A stretch of DNA of 64,000 nt from Pelistega ratti (GTDB lineage: Bacteria > Pseudomonadota > Gammaproteobacteria > Burkholderiales > Burkholderiaceae_B): positions 744,001 to 808,000 of the forward strand of contig NZ_CP047165.1 of NCBI RefSeq assembly GCF_009833965.1, in the 5' to 3' direction. The notes below the pieces were generated by a model. That model saw only the letters and a program-made list of their open reading frames with translations. It did not search any database and was not told where the DNA came from. Below are positions 63,220 to 64,000 of this stretch, piece by piece. The translations under genes were made by a program, and so were the position numbers. Positions within the stretch are counted from its first letter, which is position 1, and the number at the start of each line of letters is the position of its first letter.

Positions 63220-64000
63220 ATGTTCAGATGGGTTAAAAATGTTGCTTATTTATCTGCCAAAGAATTACGCAGCTTGCTTTCTGATCCCGTATTAATCGTG
63301 CTGATTGTTTATATGTTTTCCTTAGCGCTGTACACGGTAGCCACTTCTATTACCACAGAAGTCAAAAATGCTTCTATCGCTGTGGTCGATCATGATCACT
63401 CCGCCCTTTCCTATCGTTTACAGCAAAGCCTATTACTACCAAACTTTAAAAAGGTAGATCGTATAAAAGCAGAAGAAATCGACCGTTTAATGGATATAGG
63501 GGAATACACTTTTGTACTCGATATTCCACCCAGCTATGAAAAAGACGTACTGGCAGGGCATCATCCGCAAATACAATTATTGGTCGATGCGACAGCCATG
63601 ACCCAAGCCGCTATCGGTTCTTCTTATATTTCCCAAATTTTTAGACGTGAAATCACCGAATTTCTTCACCAATCCCAATTACCATTACCGATAACCGCAA
63701 CGGTGAACGTGTTATACAACCCAAATTATTCCAGTGAATGGTTTTTAGGGGGTATGAATATTATCGGTAACTTAAACTTGCTTACCATGTTGTTAGTAGG
63801 GGCAGCCGTAATTCGTGAGCGGGAGCGTGGCACGTTGGAACATATTTTGGTGATGCCCGTACGTTCCAGTGAAATTGCCATGTCTAAAATTTTTGCTAAC
63901 GGCTTAGTGCTATTGTTGGTAGTTACGTTGGCGTTACGCTTTGTCACCCATAGTATTTTGGGTGTCCCCTTGCCTGATGGCTCGGTTTCCCTATTTGTGT
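63220..64000 (+). CDS. ABC-2 type permease (YhhJ-like), cut by the window edge
   Basis: The frame opens at ATG 63220 right after the RbbA-like gene and is open to the right edge, with 260 residues visible. An N-terminal membrane helix (DPVLIVLIVYMFSLALYTVA) is followed by a periplasmic domain and the ABC-2 motif GNLNLLTMLLVGAAVIRERERGTLEHILVMPVRSSEIAMSKI. YhhJ-type permeases complete the yhiI-rbbA-yhhJ exporter. C-terminus not seen. Confidence 0.9.
   Translation, partial: MFRWVKNVAYLSAKELRSLLSDPVLIVLIVYMFSLALYTVATSITTEVKNASIAVVDHDHSALSYRLQQSLLLPNFKKVDRIKAEEIDRLMDIGEYTFVLDIPPSYEKDVLAGHHPQIQLLVDATAMTQAAIGSSYISQIFRREITEFLHQSQLPLPITATVNVLYNPNYSSEWFLGGMNIIGNLNLLTMLLVGAAVIRERERGTLEHILVMPVRSSEIAMSKIFANGLVLLLVVTLALRFVTHSILGVPLPDGSVSLFV

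Overview
The window holds two parts: about 38 kb of a temperate, HK97/lambda-type siphophage prophage (positions 1 to about 38,270; its left end lies outside the window) and about 26 kb of ordinary bacterial chromosome (guaA, guaB, purL and onward to an ABC exporter cut by the right edge). The DNA is AT-rich. The housekeeping set (guaB-guaA, purL, clpS-clpA beside a cold-shock gene and a DUF192 gene, yqeY, dinB, putP, a HelD-type helicase) is proteobacterial. My best guess is a low-GC betaproteobacterium of the Alcaligenaceae type (Pelistega- or Taylorella-like). That assignment is an inference, not a database result.

Prophage layout. The late operon runs leftward: HNH, terS, terL, portal, ClpP-type protease, capsid, connector genes, tail tube, frameshifted tail chaperone, tape measure, and tail tip genes up to a J protein that leaves the window. 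No lysis genes are visible, so they probably lie beyond position 1. Upstream of HNH is a cargo zone (17.6-21.8 kb) with a DprA/phosphoribosyltransferase pair resembling the ShosTA defence/TA system, a BRO-type antirepressor, an Ibs/Sib-like type I toxin-antitoxin locus, a ribbon-helix-helix gene and a RelBE-type pair. A putative late regulator, iteron-like repeats, a primase-VapE helicase, CII-like and Cro-like genes follow. The divergent cI-cro switch (25.67-25.77 kb) carries three operator-like sites. Right of cI, on the same strand, are an OLD-like ATPase/nuclease and a D12-class adenine methyltransferase, in the position where temperate phages keep genes expressed in the lysogen.

The rightward early arm (29.3-36.9 kb) has small early proteins, a DUF2303 protein, a DUF3800 gene preceded by a highly structured RNA, and then three antirepressor cassettes. 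Each cassette is a strong sigma-70 promoter, a three-way-junction leader RNA and a BRO gene with a unique N-terminus and a near-identical C-terminus. The leader has the position and architecture expected for C4-type antisense RNA of P1/P7-like immunity operons, and its helices covary between copies. dNMP kinase, SSB, AlpA and a P4-type integrase close the prophage next to the 3' end of guaA, a known island insertion site.

Chromosome layout. GuaB, GuaA and PurL are purine-synthesis enzymes. Beyond them lie a PBP7-type D,D-endopeptidase, an esterase-like protein that seems to lack its serine nucleophile, YqeY, DNA polymerase IV, a small lipoprotein, helicase IV, the proline symporter PutP, ClpA-ClpS, a cold-shock protein, a DUF192 protein and another lipoprotein. 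The last unit is a HlyD/RbbA/YhhJ-like exporter operon that contains two copies of the Pasteurellaceae DNA-uptake 9-mer and is probably imported.

All calls come from reading the sequence and recognising families from memory. No similarity search or folding program was run.
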